Below, one piece after another: positions 52,887-61,980 of a stretch of 64,000 nucleotides of DNA; the stretch's first letter is position 1; every line of letters starts with the position of its first letter. A program made the translations under genes and the position numbers. Source of the DNA: an uncultured Bacteroidia bacterium (lineage in GTDB: Bacteria; Bacteroidota; Bacteroidia; Bacteroidales; Prolixibacteraceae); the NCBI GenBank assembly GCA_903850335.1, contig CAINLJ010000135.1:17534-81533 (forward strand), read 5' to 3'. The notes below the pieces were generated by a model. The model was not told the origin of the DNA. It saw only the letters and a program-made list of their open reading frames with translations, and did not search any database.

Positions 52887-55238
52887 ATGATTGGAAAGGA
52901 TCAGCCATTCAGAAAATATATCAAAATCTTCTGGAGTCTCTTTAGTATTGGTGTATTGATGATAATCATTCTATTTACACTTGTTGCAAATGGTAAGCTG
53001 GGATTTATGCCCTCTCTTTCTGAATTAGAAAATATTGATACTTCATTGGCATCTGAGGTATATTCATGCGATAGTGTAGTTATACGTAAGTTTTTTTATA
53101 AGGAAAACAGAACCTACGTTCCGTATGAACAGATCAGTCAAAATGTTATTACCGCTCTGATCGCTACAGAAGATGAACGTTTTTACAGTCATTCAGGCAT
53201 TGACATAAGGGGTTTGCTCCGGGTTGCAAAAGGTGTGATTACAGGGAATGAGAGTTCAGGTGGTGGAAGCACAATTAGTCAGCAACTAGCTAAGATGTTG
53301 TTTCCCAGGGAGGAGATGGACAGGAAGATAAACCTTGCCTTTCGGAAATTCAGGGAATGGGTGATCGCTGTAAAACTTGAGCGGAATTTCACAAAGGAGG
53401 AAATTCTGACAATGTATCTCAATAAGTTTGACTTTCTCAATCTGGCCGTAGGAATAAAGTCTGCCGCACAGATCTATTTCGGAACTACACCCGACAAATT
53501 AACCCTTGAACAGGGAGCAATGCTGATAGGAATGGCAAAAAATCCATCGCTATTTAATCCGGTCCGGCGGCCCGAACTAGTCAGACAGCGGAGGAATGTC
53601 GTTCTCGATCAGGTGCGTAAATATGGCTCAATAAATAAATCACAGTTCGATGAACTAAAAGCAAAACCCTTAACTCTTAATTATCACAAAGAGGATTTTA
53701 AATCAAGTCCGGGAATCTATTTTACTGAATATTTGCGTACCACACTCATGGCTCAAAAACCTGATCGTGAAAGATATGGAGCCTGGCAAAGTCAGCAATT
53801 CAGGGAAGACTCCCTCGAATGGGCAAATAATCCGCTCTATGGATGGTGCCGCAAGAATCCAAAACCTGATGGGACTCCTTATAACATACATTCTGACGGA
53901 CTTAAAATCTACTCGACAATAGATATGAGGATGCAGAAATATGCTGAATATGCGGTGAGACAACATTTAAGCATTGAAATCCAACCTGTATTTAACCAGC
54001 GGATACGGGGTCTCAGAAATCCGCCATTCCCAAATTCAATGTCTGACGAAGATTCTCACAACCTGCTTAACATCGCAGTTAAGCAAAGCGAGCATTACCG
54101 TATACTTAAAAGCCAGGGGATGAGTGCTCTGGAAATTTTAAAAGAGTTTAAGAAGCCAGCTGAAATGACTGTTTTTAGTTGGCGCGGCGAAATTGACACG
54201 ACTATGACACCTCTTGACTCTGTAAAATATTCGCTCGGATTCCTCAGATCTGCAATGATGACAATGGAAGTTAAGACGGGCCATGTAAAAGCATGGGTAG
54301 GCGGACCGAATTACAAATATTTTATGTACGACATGGTTAAACTTGGTAGGCGACAGGTTGGCTCTACAGTTAAACCATTCCTTTACACACTGGCCATGCA
54401 GAACGGATATTCTCCCTGCACAATGGTCCCTAATGCTGAACAGACTTTTTATTTGCCCGATGGAACAACATGGACCGCCAAGAACTCGGGTAATACGGAT
54501 TTCGACGGACAAATGGTAACACTTAAATGGGGCCTTGCCAATTCGGTCAATCAGGTTTCCGGATGGGTAATGAAGCAGTTTAATCCTGAATCGATGGCGA
54601 ATATGATGCACAAAATGGGTATCACGAGTCCTATTGATGCGGTGCCTTCCATGTTCCTTGGTACTTCCGACGTTAGTATATATGAAATGGTTGGTGCCTA
54701 TGGAACCTTTGCAAACCGTGGTGTTTATACAAAGCCTATTTTTGTAACGAGGATAGAGGATAAAAACGGTAATATTCTGGCTCGTTTTTCACCGGATCAC
54801 CACGATGCGATTGATCCCAAGACGGCTTTTTTAATGCTTAATCTTATGGAAGGTGTTGTAAATGAAGGCACAAGCCAACGTCTTCGCCGTGAAGGATTAA
54901 TATATGGAAATCTAACTGCAGACATTGCAGGAAAAACAGGCACTACCCAGAATCAGTCAGATGGCTGGTTTATGGGTATAACTCCTGAGCTTGTTACCGG
55001 TGTTTGGACTGGCGGTGATTTAAGGGCGATACACTTCGAAGGACTGACAATGGGACAAGGAGCAAATATGGCATTGCCTGTTTATGGTTATTTTATGAAT
55101 AAGTTATACCGTGACCGTTCTCTGGGATATTCGCAACAAACCCGTTTTGAAGCACCGGAAGGATTCCATATGGATCTTGATTGTTCCAAGGTGATGAACG
55201 GAAAGGAATCGCGTAGCAGTGACAGTGATTTCTTTTAA
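52887..55238 (+). CDS. Class A penicillin-binding protein 1A (transglycosylase/transpeptidase)
   Basis: Bifunctional peptidoglycan synthase of 783 residues, inner-membrane anchored by a helix at about 12-34. GT51 domain: E95 in TEDERFYSH is the catalytic base, then GGSTISQQLAKML. The transpeptidase domain begins after a linker with an insertion (about 290-420). S493 in GSTVKPF is the acyl-enzyme serine, followed by SVNQVSG and GKTGTTQNQSDGWF (KTGT box). Length is typical of Bacteroidota PBP1A. It converges on ispG with only 3 bp between. Confidence 0.95.
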   Translation: MIGKDQPFRKYIKIFWSLFSIGVLMIIILFTLVANGKLGFMPSLSELENIDTSLASEVYSCDSVVIRKFFYKENRTYVPYEQISQNVITALIATEDERFYSHSGIDIRGLLRVAKGVITGNESSGGGSTISQQLAKMLFPREEMDRKINLAFRKFREWVIAVKLERNFTKEEILTMYLNKFDFLNLAVGIKSAAQIYFGTTPDKLTLEQGAMLIGMAKNPSLFNPVRRPELVRQRRNVVLDQVRKYGSINKSQFDELKAKPLTLNYHKEDFKSSPGIYFTEYLRTTLMAQKPDRERYGAWQSQQFREDSLEWANNPLYGWCRKNPKPDGTPYNIHSDGLKIYSTIDMRMQKYAEYAVRQHLSIEIQPVFNQRIRGLRNPPFPNSMSDEDSHNLLNIAVKQSEHYRILKSQGMSALEILKEFKKPAEMTVFSWRGEIDTTMTPLDSVKYSLGFLRSAMMTMEVKTGHVKAWVGGPNYKYFMYDMVKLGRRQVGSTVKPFLYTLAMQNGYSPCTMVPNAEQTFYLPDGTTWTAKNSGNTDFDGQMVTLKWGLANSVNQVSGWVMKQFNPESMANMMHKMGITSPIDAVPSMFLGTSDVSIYEMVGAYGTFANRGVYTKPIFVTRIEDKNGNILARFSPDHHDAIDPKTAFLMLNLMEGVVNEGTSQRLRREGLIYGNLTADIAGKTGTTQNQSDGWFMGITPELVTGVWTGGDLRAIHFEGLTMGQGANMALPVYGYFMNKLYRDRSLGYSQQTRFEAPEGFHMDLDCSKVMNGKESRSSDSDFF

Positions 55239-55241
55239 TTC

Positions 55242-57095
55242 TCAATCCGGTTCTTTCCACTCTCCATAGTCCATTATGAGCTTTTTAAGTTCTTCGACAG
55301 CATTTTCGGTGTCGACATGGCGTTTTATTAATTTCTGTCCTTTATAGAGATTAATCTTCCCCTTGCCTGAACCGACAAATCCATAGTCGACATCTCCCAT
55401 TTCTCCCGGACCATTGACGACGCAGCCCATAATACCAATCTTGAGATTCTTAAGATGATTGAAACTTCGTTTAATTTCTGCAAGAGTGTCCCTGATATCG
55501 AAAAGAGTCCTTCCACATCCGGGACACGAGATAAATTCTGTCTTTGTAACTCTCATCCTGCTGGCCTGGAGAATTCCAAATGCAAGATTCTTTAATTCAT
55601 TATAGCCGGTAGTTCCATGGTTCGTTATTAATATGCCGTCACCATAGCCATCAATAAATAATCCGCCCAAATCTGTGGAGGCCTTAATAAGCAAATCAGT
55701 AAAATTACTTTCGCTATATGATCGATGAAGAATTACAGGACATTTACAGATATGGGCATCAAGCTCCATGAAAAATGCCCTCATCTCCGCATAACAATTC
55801 AAATTGTCACTCTCCATGATGAGAATGACCTTGCGCTCTCTTTTAAGCTTTTCAATTATTTCTGGATTTTCCTCCTTAAAGACATCATATTCGCGTTTAT
55901 TGATCCGCACAAAACGCATTTGCCCTGTGTAATTGTCATTGAAAAGATACTCTTCACATGAAAGGATTGGGAAAGATTTATTTCCTCGATCCAGTATCCG
56001 CTTCCCATCATAAAAATATTCAGGTTCAATTCCGGTATTCAGAGTACGGATTTCATCCCTTGTATAATTATTCAGGCTACCGATTACAACTGCGGGTTTC
56101 TTTCCTCCAATGTCATTTACAGGCCGGCTGGACCTTCGTTCGTATTCGAAAGGATTAGTCTGGGCAACCAGAGGTGCTTTAATCGGTGCATGATTCTCTC
56201 TTCCATTAAATATATCCACCAGCTTGCGTGCAAAGGGAATTTCAGATGCCGGATCTTCGGTGAGAGAAATACGAATCGTGTCACCGATTCCATCGGCAAG
56301 AAGTGCGCCTGATCCAACGGCCGATTTGATCCGTCCGTCTTCACCTTCACCCGCTTCAGTTACTCCGATGTGGAAAGGATAATTCATATCCTCAAGATGC
56401 ATTCTGTAATTCATTAGCCGGACAGTATAAACCATTGTCCGTGTATTACTGGATTTGATTGAAATTACAATATTATGGTAGTCCTCCTTTTTGCATATTC
56501 GAATGAACTCCATCACAGATTCAACAATTCCTGCCGGAGTGTCACCATATCTGCTCATAATTCTGTCCGACAGGGAACCCTGATTTGCACCGATCCTTAA
56601 GGCAGTTCCTCTTTCCTTGCACTCTCTAATAAACGGGATAAACCGTTCTTCGATTCTGGAAAGCTCATCGCGGTATTCTTCGTTCGTATAAAGGTAATGT
56701 TCAAATTTTGCCCGTTTGTCATAAAAATTCCCCGGATTGATCCTCACCTTACGAACATACTTAATCGCTATATCTGCTGCTGCCGGATTAAAATGAACAT
56801 CAGCTACAAGTGGATTCAAATATCCGCGCCGATCTAATTCAGCCCTTATGTTTTTTAAATTTTCAGCCTCGCGTATCCCCTGAACAGTCAGCCGAACAAA
56901 ATCAGCTCCCGCATCCAGAATTCTGATTACCTGGTCAACAGTGCTATCTGTGTCTTTTGTGTCCGTATCTGTCATCGACTGTAATCGAATTGGATAAAGG
57001 CCTCCGAGAGTAATCATCCCGATCTTTACAATAGCTGTTTCCTGTCGCTTAAATCTTAATAGGGAATCGATGTAATTGAAATTCTGATTCTTCAT
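55242..57095 (-). CDS. ispG: 4-hydroxy-3-methylbut-2-enyl diphosphate synthase, long form
   Basis: Iron-sulfur enzyme of the MEP isoprenoid pathway, converting MEcPP to HMBPP. 617 residues, the long form with an inserted domain (about 270-480) found in Bacteroidota, Chlamydiae and plants. The TIM barrel holds SMTDTDTKDT, ADVHFNPAAA and GANQGSLSDR. The C-terminal cluster domain has C-x2-C in SCPGCGRTLFDI and the third Cys in IMGCVVNGPGEM, followed by a Glu ligand. Confidence 0.96.
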   Translation of the reverse strand: MKNQNFNYIDSLLRFKRQETAIVKIGMITLGGLYPIRLQSMTDTDTKDTDSTVDQVIRILDAGADFVRLTVQGIREAENLKNIRAELDRRGYLNPLVADVHFNPAAADIAIKYVRKVRINPGNFYDKRAKFEHYLYTNEEYRDELSRIEERFIPFIRECKERGTALRIGANQGSLSDRIMSRYGDTPAGIVESVMEFIRICKKEDYHNIVISIKSSNTRTMVYTVRLMNYRMHLEDMNYPFHIGVTEAGEGEDGRIKSAVGSGALLADGIGDTIRISLTEDPASEIPFARKLVDIFNGRENHAPIKAPLVAQTNPFEYERRSSRPVNDIGGKKPAVVIGSLNNYTRDEIRTLNTGIEPEYFYDGKRILDRGNKSFPILSCEEYLFNDNYTGQMRFVRINKREYDVFKEENPEIIEKLKRERKVILIMESDNLNCYAEMRAFFMELDAHICKCPVILHRSYSESNFTDLLIKASTDLGGLFIDGYGDGILITNHGTTGYNELKNLAFGILQASRMRVTKTEFISCPGCGRTLFDIRDTLAEIKRSFNHLKNLKIGIMGCVVNGPGEMGDVDYGFVGSGKGKINLYKGQKLIKRHVDTENAVEELKKLIMDYGEWKEPD

Positions 57096-57125
57096 TCCAG
57101 TTTATGTTATAGCCGATAGCTATTG

Positions 57126-57133
57126 CAAAATTA
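57126..57133 (-). promoter_or_regulatory. -7 box for ispG
   Basis: TAATTTTG on the minus strand, a full TAnnTTTG match 30 bp before the start codon. Confidence 0.45.
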
Positions 57134-57199
57134 TTCTTTATTTCGGATATTTTCACTTTGGTTACAGGTCAATAGATGATCTGATTCGCGATTTTGGAT

Positions 57200-57207
57200 T
57201 AGATTTG
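57200..57207 (+). promoter_or_regulatory. -7 box for gldA
   Basis: TAGATTTG, a full TAnnTTTG match, with only about 10 nt of leader before the ATG at 57224. Confidence 0.4.
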
Positions 57208-57223
57208 TTGAAAATTAGAGATA

Positions 57224-58129
57224 ATGTCAGTACAGGTCGAGTCGGTTACAAAAACATTTGGGAAACAAAAAGCCCTGGATAGTGTAACATTTTCAGTAAA
57301 TTCGGGTGAAATAGTTGGCATTCTCGGTCCAAACGGGGCTGGGAAGTCAACATTGATGAAGATTATTACAGGATTTCTTCATCCTGATGCGGGCACAATA
57401 CGGGTAAACGGCGTTCTTGCAGGAGGAACCAATCGTGAAATTAGGCGCCAGATAGGATATCTTCCCGAAAACAATCCTCTTTACCTCGATTTATATGTGC
57501 GTGAATATCTTGAACATGTTGCGGGACTTTATCGTATGAATTCATGTGCTGCACGGATTAAAGAGATAATTGACCTGACTGGCCTCGGGATTGAGCAACA
57601 TAAGAAAATTGGGGAACTCTCTAAAGGCTATCGCCAGCGCGTAGGGATAGCTCAGGCTCTGGTGCACGATCCATCGGTTTTGATCCTGGACGAACCGACT
57701 TCCGGGCTTGATCCGTCTCAGATCATTGAAATAAGGCAATTAATCCGGACGTTGAGTGTAAATAAAACAGTGATGCTCTCAACTCACATCATGCAGGAAG
57801 TCGAAGCTTTATGCGATCGGATCATGATCATCAACAGAGGCAAAATTGTAGCATCCGATACTCCGCAGAATATTAAAGCCTTATCTGAGCCACTTTCTCA
57901 CACTGTCCTTATTGAATTTGCAGAAACTGTTCAGAAAGATATATTATTGAATATTAATGAAATAACAAGTATTAAAGCTCTTTCTGAAAATAAGTGGCTT
58001 CTTTCAGGCGAAGGAAAGGATCTCCGCCCTGTTCTTTTTCGTTTCGCAGTAGATAACGGATTAACCATTCTGACATTAAGTAAACAGGAATCAAGTCTGG
58101 AAAATGTATTCCTGCAAATCACCCAATAA
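57224..58129 (+). CDS. gldA: GldA-like ABC transporter ATP-binding protein
   Basis: ABC ATPase of 301 residues. Walker A GPNGAGKS (about 36-43), Q-loop in QIGYLPENNPLYLDLYVREYL, signature LSKGYRQRVG, Walker B LILDEPTSGLDPSQ and H-loop in STHIMQEV. The segment around PENNPLY and the total length agree with GldA, the ATPase of the gliding-motility-associated ABC complex. The permease genes gldF and gldG are not adjacent, so another role in an ABC-2 exporter is possible. GldA orthologues are common in non-gliding Bacteroidota. Confidence 0.8.
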   Translation: MSVQVESVTKTFGKQKALDSVTFSVNSGEIVGILGPNGAGKSTLMKIITGFLHPDAGTIRVNGVLAGGTNREIRRQIGYLPENNPLYLDLYVREYLEHVAGLYRMNSCAARIKEIIDLTGLGIEQHKKIGELSKGYRQRVGIAQALVHDPSVLILDEPTSGLDPSQIIEIRQLIRTLSVNKTVMLSTHIMQEVEALCDRIMIINRGKIVASDTPQNIKALSEPLSHTVLIEFAETVQKDILLNINEITSIKALSENKWLLSGEGKDLRPVLFRFAVDNGLTILTLSKQESSLENVFLQITQ

Positions 58130-58552
58130 TTTCGTAAACCACTAATTTAAAATAAGATAATTCTATTCCTAAAATAGAACTGTTCTAAAGTGTAAAAAAA
58201 TAAAATTTATACACTTATTATTTTACGTTGTAAATAAATATTTACTATTTTTGTCTCAGAATTAAAGCAAAAAGGAACATCAAACGCTTTCAACCGCATT
58301 CTTTGACATTATTTTAACAACAAAATTTGAGTTAAACGACGAAATTTTAATAGGATTCGGCTTTTTAAAAGTTTTTTCGGCTCAAAAAGGCAGTTTTAAA
58401 AAATCTTAGCGTAAATATTTTTTACATTTTCTAAAATCAGTTGTTATACATAATATTTCAAAGCATTGCACAGACTATAAAAACAACAAAAACGTTTGTA
58501 CGCCTTCAGGTAACATTTTCTGAGTAGTGGAAATTAATAAAAAAACCAAGGT
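58130..58552 (+). promoter_or_regulatory. Long leader of the T9SS surface protein, with -7 box and palindrome
   Basis: 423 bp without a gene. It contains the palindrome TAGAACTGTTCTA (58175-58187), a TATTTTTG -7 box (58246-58253), and TTAGCGTAA (58406-58414), a motif also seen near 48.7 kb. If the box is used, the mRNA has an untranslated leader of about 290 nt, which is long for this genome. Confidence 0.4.
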
Positions 58553-61500
58553 ATGTTAAAAAGTCTTAAAATAACACTTTACCTGTTCCTGATAATCCAG
58601 GTAAAATTAGTAACTGGTCAGACCAGTTATGTGATAGCAACAGATCAGACATACATAAACGCCGCAAATCCAATATATAAATCTGTTAAGCCCGGAGATA
58701 CACTTTATTTCCAGGCTGGAAGCAAACCCTATCTTTTAATCCAGGGATTTAAAGGACAAGCAGGTAACCCGATAGTAATGATAAATTCCGGAGGACCGAT
58801 AATCATCGATACTGATTTCTATTATGGAATTTCGATAAGAAACTGCCAGTATATTAAATTTACGGGTACAGGAGACCCAGGGCAGAAATATGGATTTCAG
58901 ATAAAAAGAGTTGCTGCAGGTGGTGGCCTAAGCGCAGGAGAACTAAGCTCAGACTTTGAGATAGACCATGTATCAATTGAAAATACCCTGATTGGTGGTC
59001 TCTATGCAAAGACTGACCCTGATTGCGATCTTAAAGCTGTACGAAGTAATTTTACACAGTATAATACGATTATCCATGACAATTACATTGGACATGCAGG
59101 AAATGAAGGAATGTACATTGGAAGCACAAAGTTTACAGGTCAGGATGTTACTTGTAATGGCAAAGACACGTTGTTATTACCTAGCTTACTCGATGGTGTT
59201 CAGGTATATAATAATATTGTTGAATATTCCGGTTGGGATGGAATACAGGTAAGTTCTGCCTACAGAAATTGTAATATTTATAACAATACTGTATTGTATG
59301 ACAGTCAGGCCGGTGTTTATTCTCAAATGTCAGGAATCATAATGGGTGGTGGTACAAGGGCCAATTGTTACAACAACTTCATAGCACAAGGTAATGGAGA
59401 TGGTATCGAATGCCACGGACTTGGTGGATGCAGGATTTATAATAATATTATTTTGAATCCCGGATTGACTTTTGCTCCAACGGATCTGACTCAAATGAAA
59501 CATGGGATGTATTTCTCAGATGTTTCAGTCGAAAAAGATTCATCATTTTTTATCCAGAACAACAATATTATAAATCCTAAATCTGATGGGATTCGGTTTT
59601 CAAGTATAAACAGCAAAAATAATGTGATCGCATCAAATGTGATTATCAACCCGGGTAATTACAATTATTACCAGAATGGAAACACTAGTTTTAAAGGGAT
59701 TGACTCGTATGTAATGATCATGGATAAAACTTCAGATGTAAAACTTCAGAATAACTATTTTTCACGTACTACTGATTCTGTAAAATTCGTTTCATCAATC
59801 TTTACAAAACCTGAAGATTTTAAGCTTCTTTATGGTTCACCGCTGATCGACAAAGCAGATGTTGACAGGAATATTACTTTCGATTTTTCTGGTTCACCCC
59901 GCCCTTTTGGCCTGAAATCTGATATCGGTGCCTATGAATTTTCAGGACCGATACCTGTTACGATTAAAAATATCTTAATTCAGAATGTTACCGGAGGTGG
60001 ACCGTTTTGTGATGGAGGAGCAGGCGTTGAGGTTAAATTGTCCGGATCTGAGAATGGAATTAATTACCAGCTGCAATTAAATGGTGTAAATACTGGTTCC
60101 CCTGTTTCAGGAACAGGATCAGCAATTACTTTTGGAAACCAGACAGGGGCAGGAACTTATACAGTAACTGCAGCAGACACTGCCGGCCCGACAACAAGCC
60201 AAATGTCCGGGAGTGCAGTTATAACTGTAAATGCTCTGCCTGCACCATATTCAGTAACTGGAGGCGGTGCGTATTGCGCAGGATCTGCTGGTGTTCCTGT
60301 AGGATTAAGTAACTCGCAGACAGGCGTAAATTATCAGTTATATAATGGTACTGTTGCCAGCGGTACAACATTGCCAGGCACTGGTTCTCCACTTAATTTT
60401 GGTTCATTAACAGCAACAGGAACTTATACCGTCACTGCAACAGATTCAAATACTGGCTGTGCTAACAATATGACAGGAAATGCTTCCGTTTCAGTAAGTG
60501 CATTACCCTCAGCTCCGGCTGCAGTCGGCGGGACAAAATCGGTTTGCGTTGGAAACACAACGAACCTTACAGATGCTACTGCCGGAGGCGTTTGGAGCAG
60601 TCTTAACCCTGCAATAGCAACTGTCAGTTCTACAGGACAGGTAACAGGAATAGCTGCGGGAAGTGCAACAATCCGTTATACTGTAACAAATGCCGGAGGT
60701 TGCAGCAACTTCACAAGTACAGTTGTAACTGTGAACGCATTGCCCGCTACTCCTGCAGTAATCGGAGGCAGCACCTCCCTTTGTCAGGGTAGCACAAGCA
60801 CACTCACCGAAACAACGACAGGAGGTGTTTGGAGCAGCTCTTCTAACGCAATTGCTACTGTAACTTCAAGTGGGAAAGTTACCGGTGTCGCAGCAGGAAC
60901 TGCTACTATCAAATATACTGTTACAAACGGAAGCGGTTGTTCAAACAGCACAACCACTGTTGTAACAGTGACTGCACCAGCTGCACAGCCAGGAAAATTT
61001 ACAGTTTCATCGACAAGAATAAGCAAAGGAACGGCAAATGTACCCTTTACAGTCCCCTATGTTGCAGGTGTTATTTACAATTGGAGTTACACGGGTACCG
61101 GAGCAACAATTACGGGAACAAGCAATTCCGTACTCATCAGCTTTTCACTTACTGCTACTTCAGGAACCTTGAATGTTATAACAACAAATGGTTGCGGAAC
61201 GAGTGCTGCAAGATCATTAAGTATTAGTCTCGTTAAAGGTGCTGTAATTTCCTCTGTAACAACCGATTCAACGAATACTGTCAACAAGGTTGCAGCCACA
61301 ATCCCAACAGCAGCCGAAGTATCAGTCGATGCAGCATTTGCAGTACCGACCGATTCAACAATTGTTTCGTCTGTATTGACTCCTTCAGAAGCGTTTCTTG
61401 TTACACCGGCTAACAACGAGCTTAACGTTTATCCAAACCCAACAGTCAATAATGCCACATTCGAGTTCCAGATTGGAGATGATGCAAATGTAAAAGTTGA

Positions 61501-61669
61501 TATCTATTCGATGACTGGCCAGCAGATGGCAAGAATATTTGATGCCCAGGTTGAGCGTGGCATAACCCACACGGCCTATTTACGCCAATCTCTTCCATCC
61601 GGATTATATTCATGTGTGATGCGTTGGGGAAGTAAAATGCTTACAAAGAAGCTCATAGTAATGCAATAG
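58553..61669 (+). CDS. T9SS-exported parallel beta-helix protein with Ig-like repeats
   Basis: Surface or secreted protein of 1038 residues. Signal peptide about 1-23 (LVTG). Residues about 30-470 form a right-handed parallel beta-helix with regular N-N-x-I steps (YNNIVEYS, YNNTVLY, YNNFIAQ, YNNIILN), the fold of polysaccharide lyases and adhesins. Two related beta modules follow (about 480-560 and 568-650, each with FCDGGAG or YCAGSAG), then two near-identical BIG2-like repeats (about 653-728 and 731-805) with GGVWSS and ATVTSSGKVTGVAAG. The end (about 956-1038) is a type A sorting domain: LNVYPNPTVNNATFEF, SMTGQQ, LPSGLYSCVM, KKLIVMQ. Confidence 0.9.
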   Translation: MLKSLKITLYLFLIIQVKLVTGQTSYVIATDQTYINAANPIYKSVKPGDTLYFQAGSKPYLLIQGFKGQAGNPIVMINSGGPIIIDTDFYYGISIRNCQYIKFTGTGDPGQKYGFQIKRVAAGGGLSAGELSSDFEIDHVSIENTLIGGLYAKTDPDCDLKAVRSNFTQYNTIIHDNYIGHAGNEGMYIGSTKFTGQDVTCNGKDTLLLPSLLDGVQVYNNIVEYSGWDGIQVSSAYRNCNIYNNTVLYDSQAGVYSQMSGIIMGGGTRANCYNNFIAQGNGDGIECHGLGGCRIYNNIILNPGLTFAPTDLTQMKHGMYFSDVSVEKDSSFFIQNNNIINPKSDGIRFSSINSKNNVIASNVIINPGNYNYYQNGNTSFKGIDSYVMIMDKTSDVKLQNNYFSRTTDSVKFVSSIFTKPEDFKLLYGSPLIDKADVDRNITFDFSGSPRPFGLKSDIGAYEFSGPIPVTIKNILIQNVTGGGPFCDGGAGVEVKLSGSENGINYQLQLNGVNTGSPVSGTGSAITFGNQTGAGTYTVTAADTAGPTTSQMSGSAVITVNALPAPYSVTGGGAYCAGSAGVPVGLSNSQTGVNYQLYNGTVASGTTLPGTGSPLNFGSLTATGTYTVTATDSNTGCANNMTGNASVSVSALPSAPAAVGGTKSVCVGNTTNLTDATAGGVWSSLNPAIATVSSTGQVTGIAAGSATIRYTVTNAGGCSNFTSTVVTVNALPATPAVIGGSTSLCQGSTSTLTETTTGGVWSSSSNAIATVTSSGKVTGVAAGTATIKYTVTNGSGCSNSTTTVVTVTAPAAQPGKFTVSSTRISKGTANVPFTVPYVAGVIYNWSYTGTGATITGTSNSVLISFSLTATSGTLNVITTNGCGTSAARSLSISLVKGAVISSVTTDSTNTVNKVAATIPTAAEVSVDAAFAVPTDSTIVSSVLTPSEAFLVTPANNELNVYPNPTVNNATFEFQIGDDANVKVDIYSMTGQQMARIFDAQVERGITHTAYLRQSLPSGLYSCVMRWGSKMLTKKLIVMQ

Positions 61670-61737
61670 AAAAATTTGGATTTGGGATACTGCGACCGCA
61701 TTTAAATTAGGTAAAAAGCATGAATTGCTAATAATTG

Positions 61738-61775
61738 ATCTTCTCCGAAGGAATGTACACTCCTTCGGAGAAGAT
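61738..61775 (+). terminator. Strong terminator after the T9SS surface protein
   Basis: CTTCTCCGAAGGA (61740-61752) pairs perfectly with TCCTTCGGAGAAG (61761-61773) around an 8-nt loop; A-T pairs lengthen the stem to 15 bp. A T-rich stretch follows. Confidence 0.75.
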
Positions 61776-61797
61776 TTCTAATTTAATTTGCCGCACG

Positions 61798-61830
61798 TTT
61801 GAAAAGTTTAAATAAAAGAAACTATATTTG
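61798..61830 (+). promoter_or_regulatory. Complete Bacteroidota promoter for metK
   Basis: TTTG (61798-61801), 21-bp spacer, TATATTTG (61823-61830). Transcription should start near 61837, just before the riboswitch candidate. Confidence 0.65.
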
Positions 61831-61837
61831 TCGCGTT

Positions 61838-61890
61838 ATAAGTGGATAAATTTGATTGATTGCAACCACGGAAAAAAATGCTAAAACAAA
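61838..61890 (+). promoter_or_regulatory. Candidate SAM-II riboswitch upstream of metK
   Basis: Compact pseudoknot-like element. P1 is GTGG (61842-61845) with CCAC (61866-61869). The loop ends in ATTGCAA just before the 3' strand of P1, and ten nucleotides after P1 comes GCTAAA (61880-61885), with ATTT in the loop able to pair with AAAT before GCTAAA. This order and spacing match the known SAM-II consensus (UUGCAA-P1'-about 11 nt-GCUAAA). It lies right after the promoter and about 90 nt before the SAM synthetase start, the expected target of SAM feedback. Confidence 0.7.
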
Positions 61891-61980
61891 ATTTTCATAG
61901 TCTTCCTCTTCAATCAAATATCCCTGTAATTTATTTTTTATTAATTGACCTGAGTAATCAGATCAGAATATATTTTTAAT

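Noticed and set aside
54138..54611. 157-codon minus-strand frame within PBP1A
   Set aside because: Shadow; the plus-strand penicillin-binding motifs fix the true frame.
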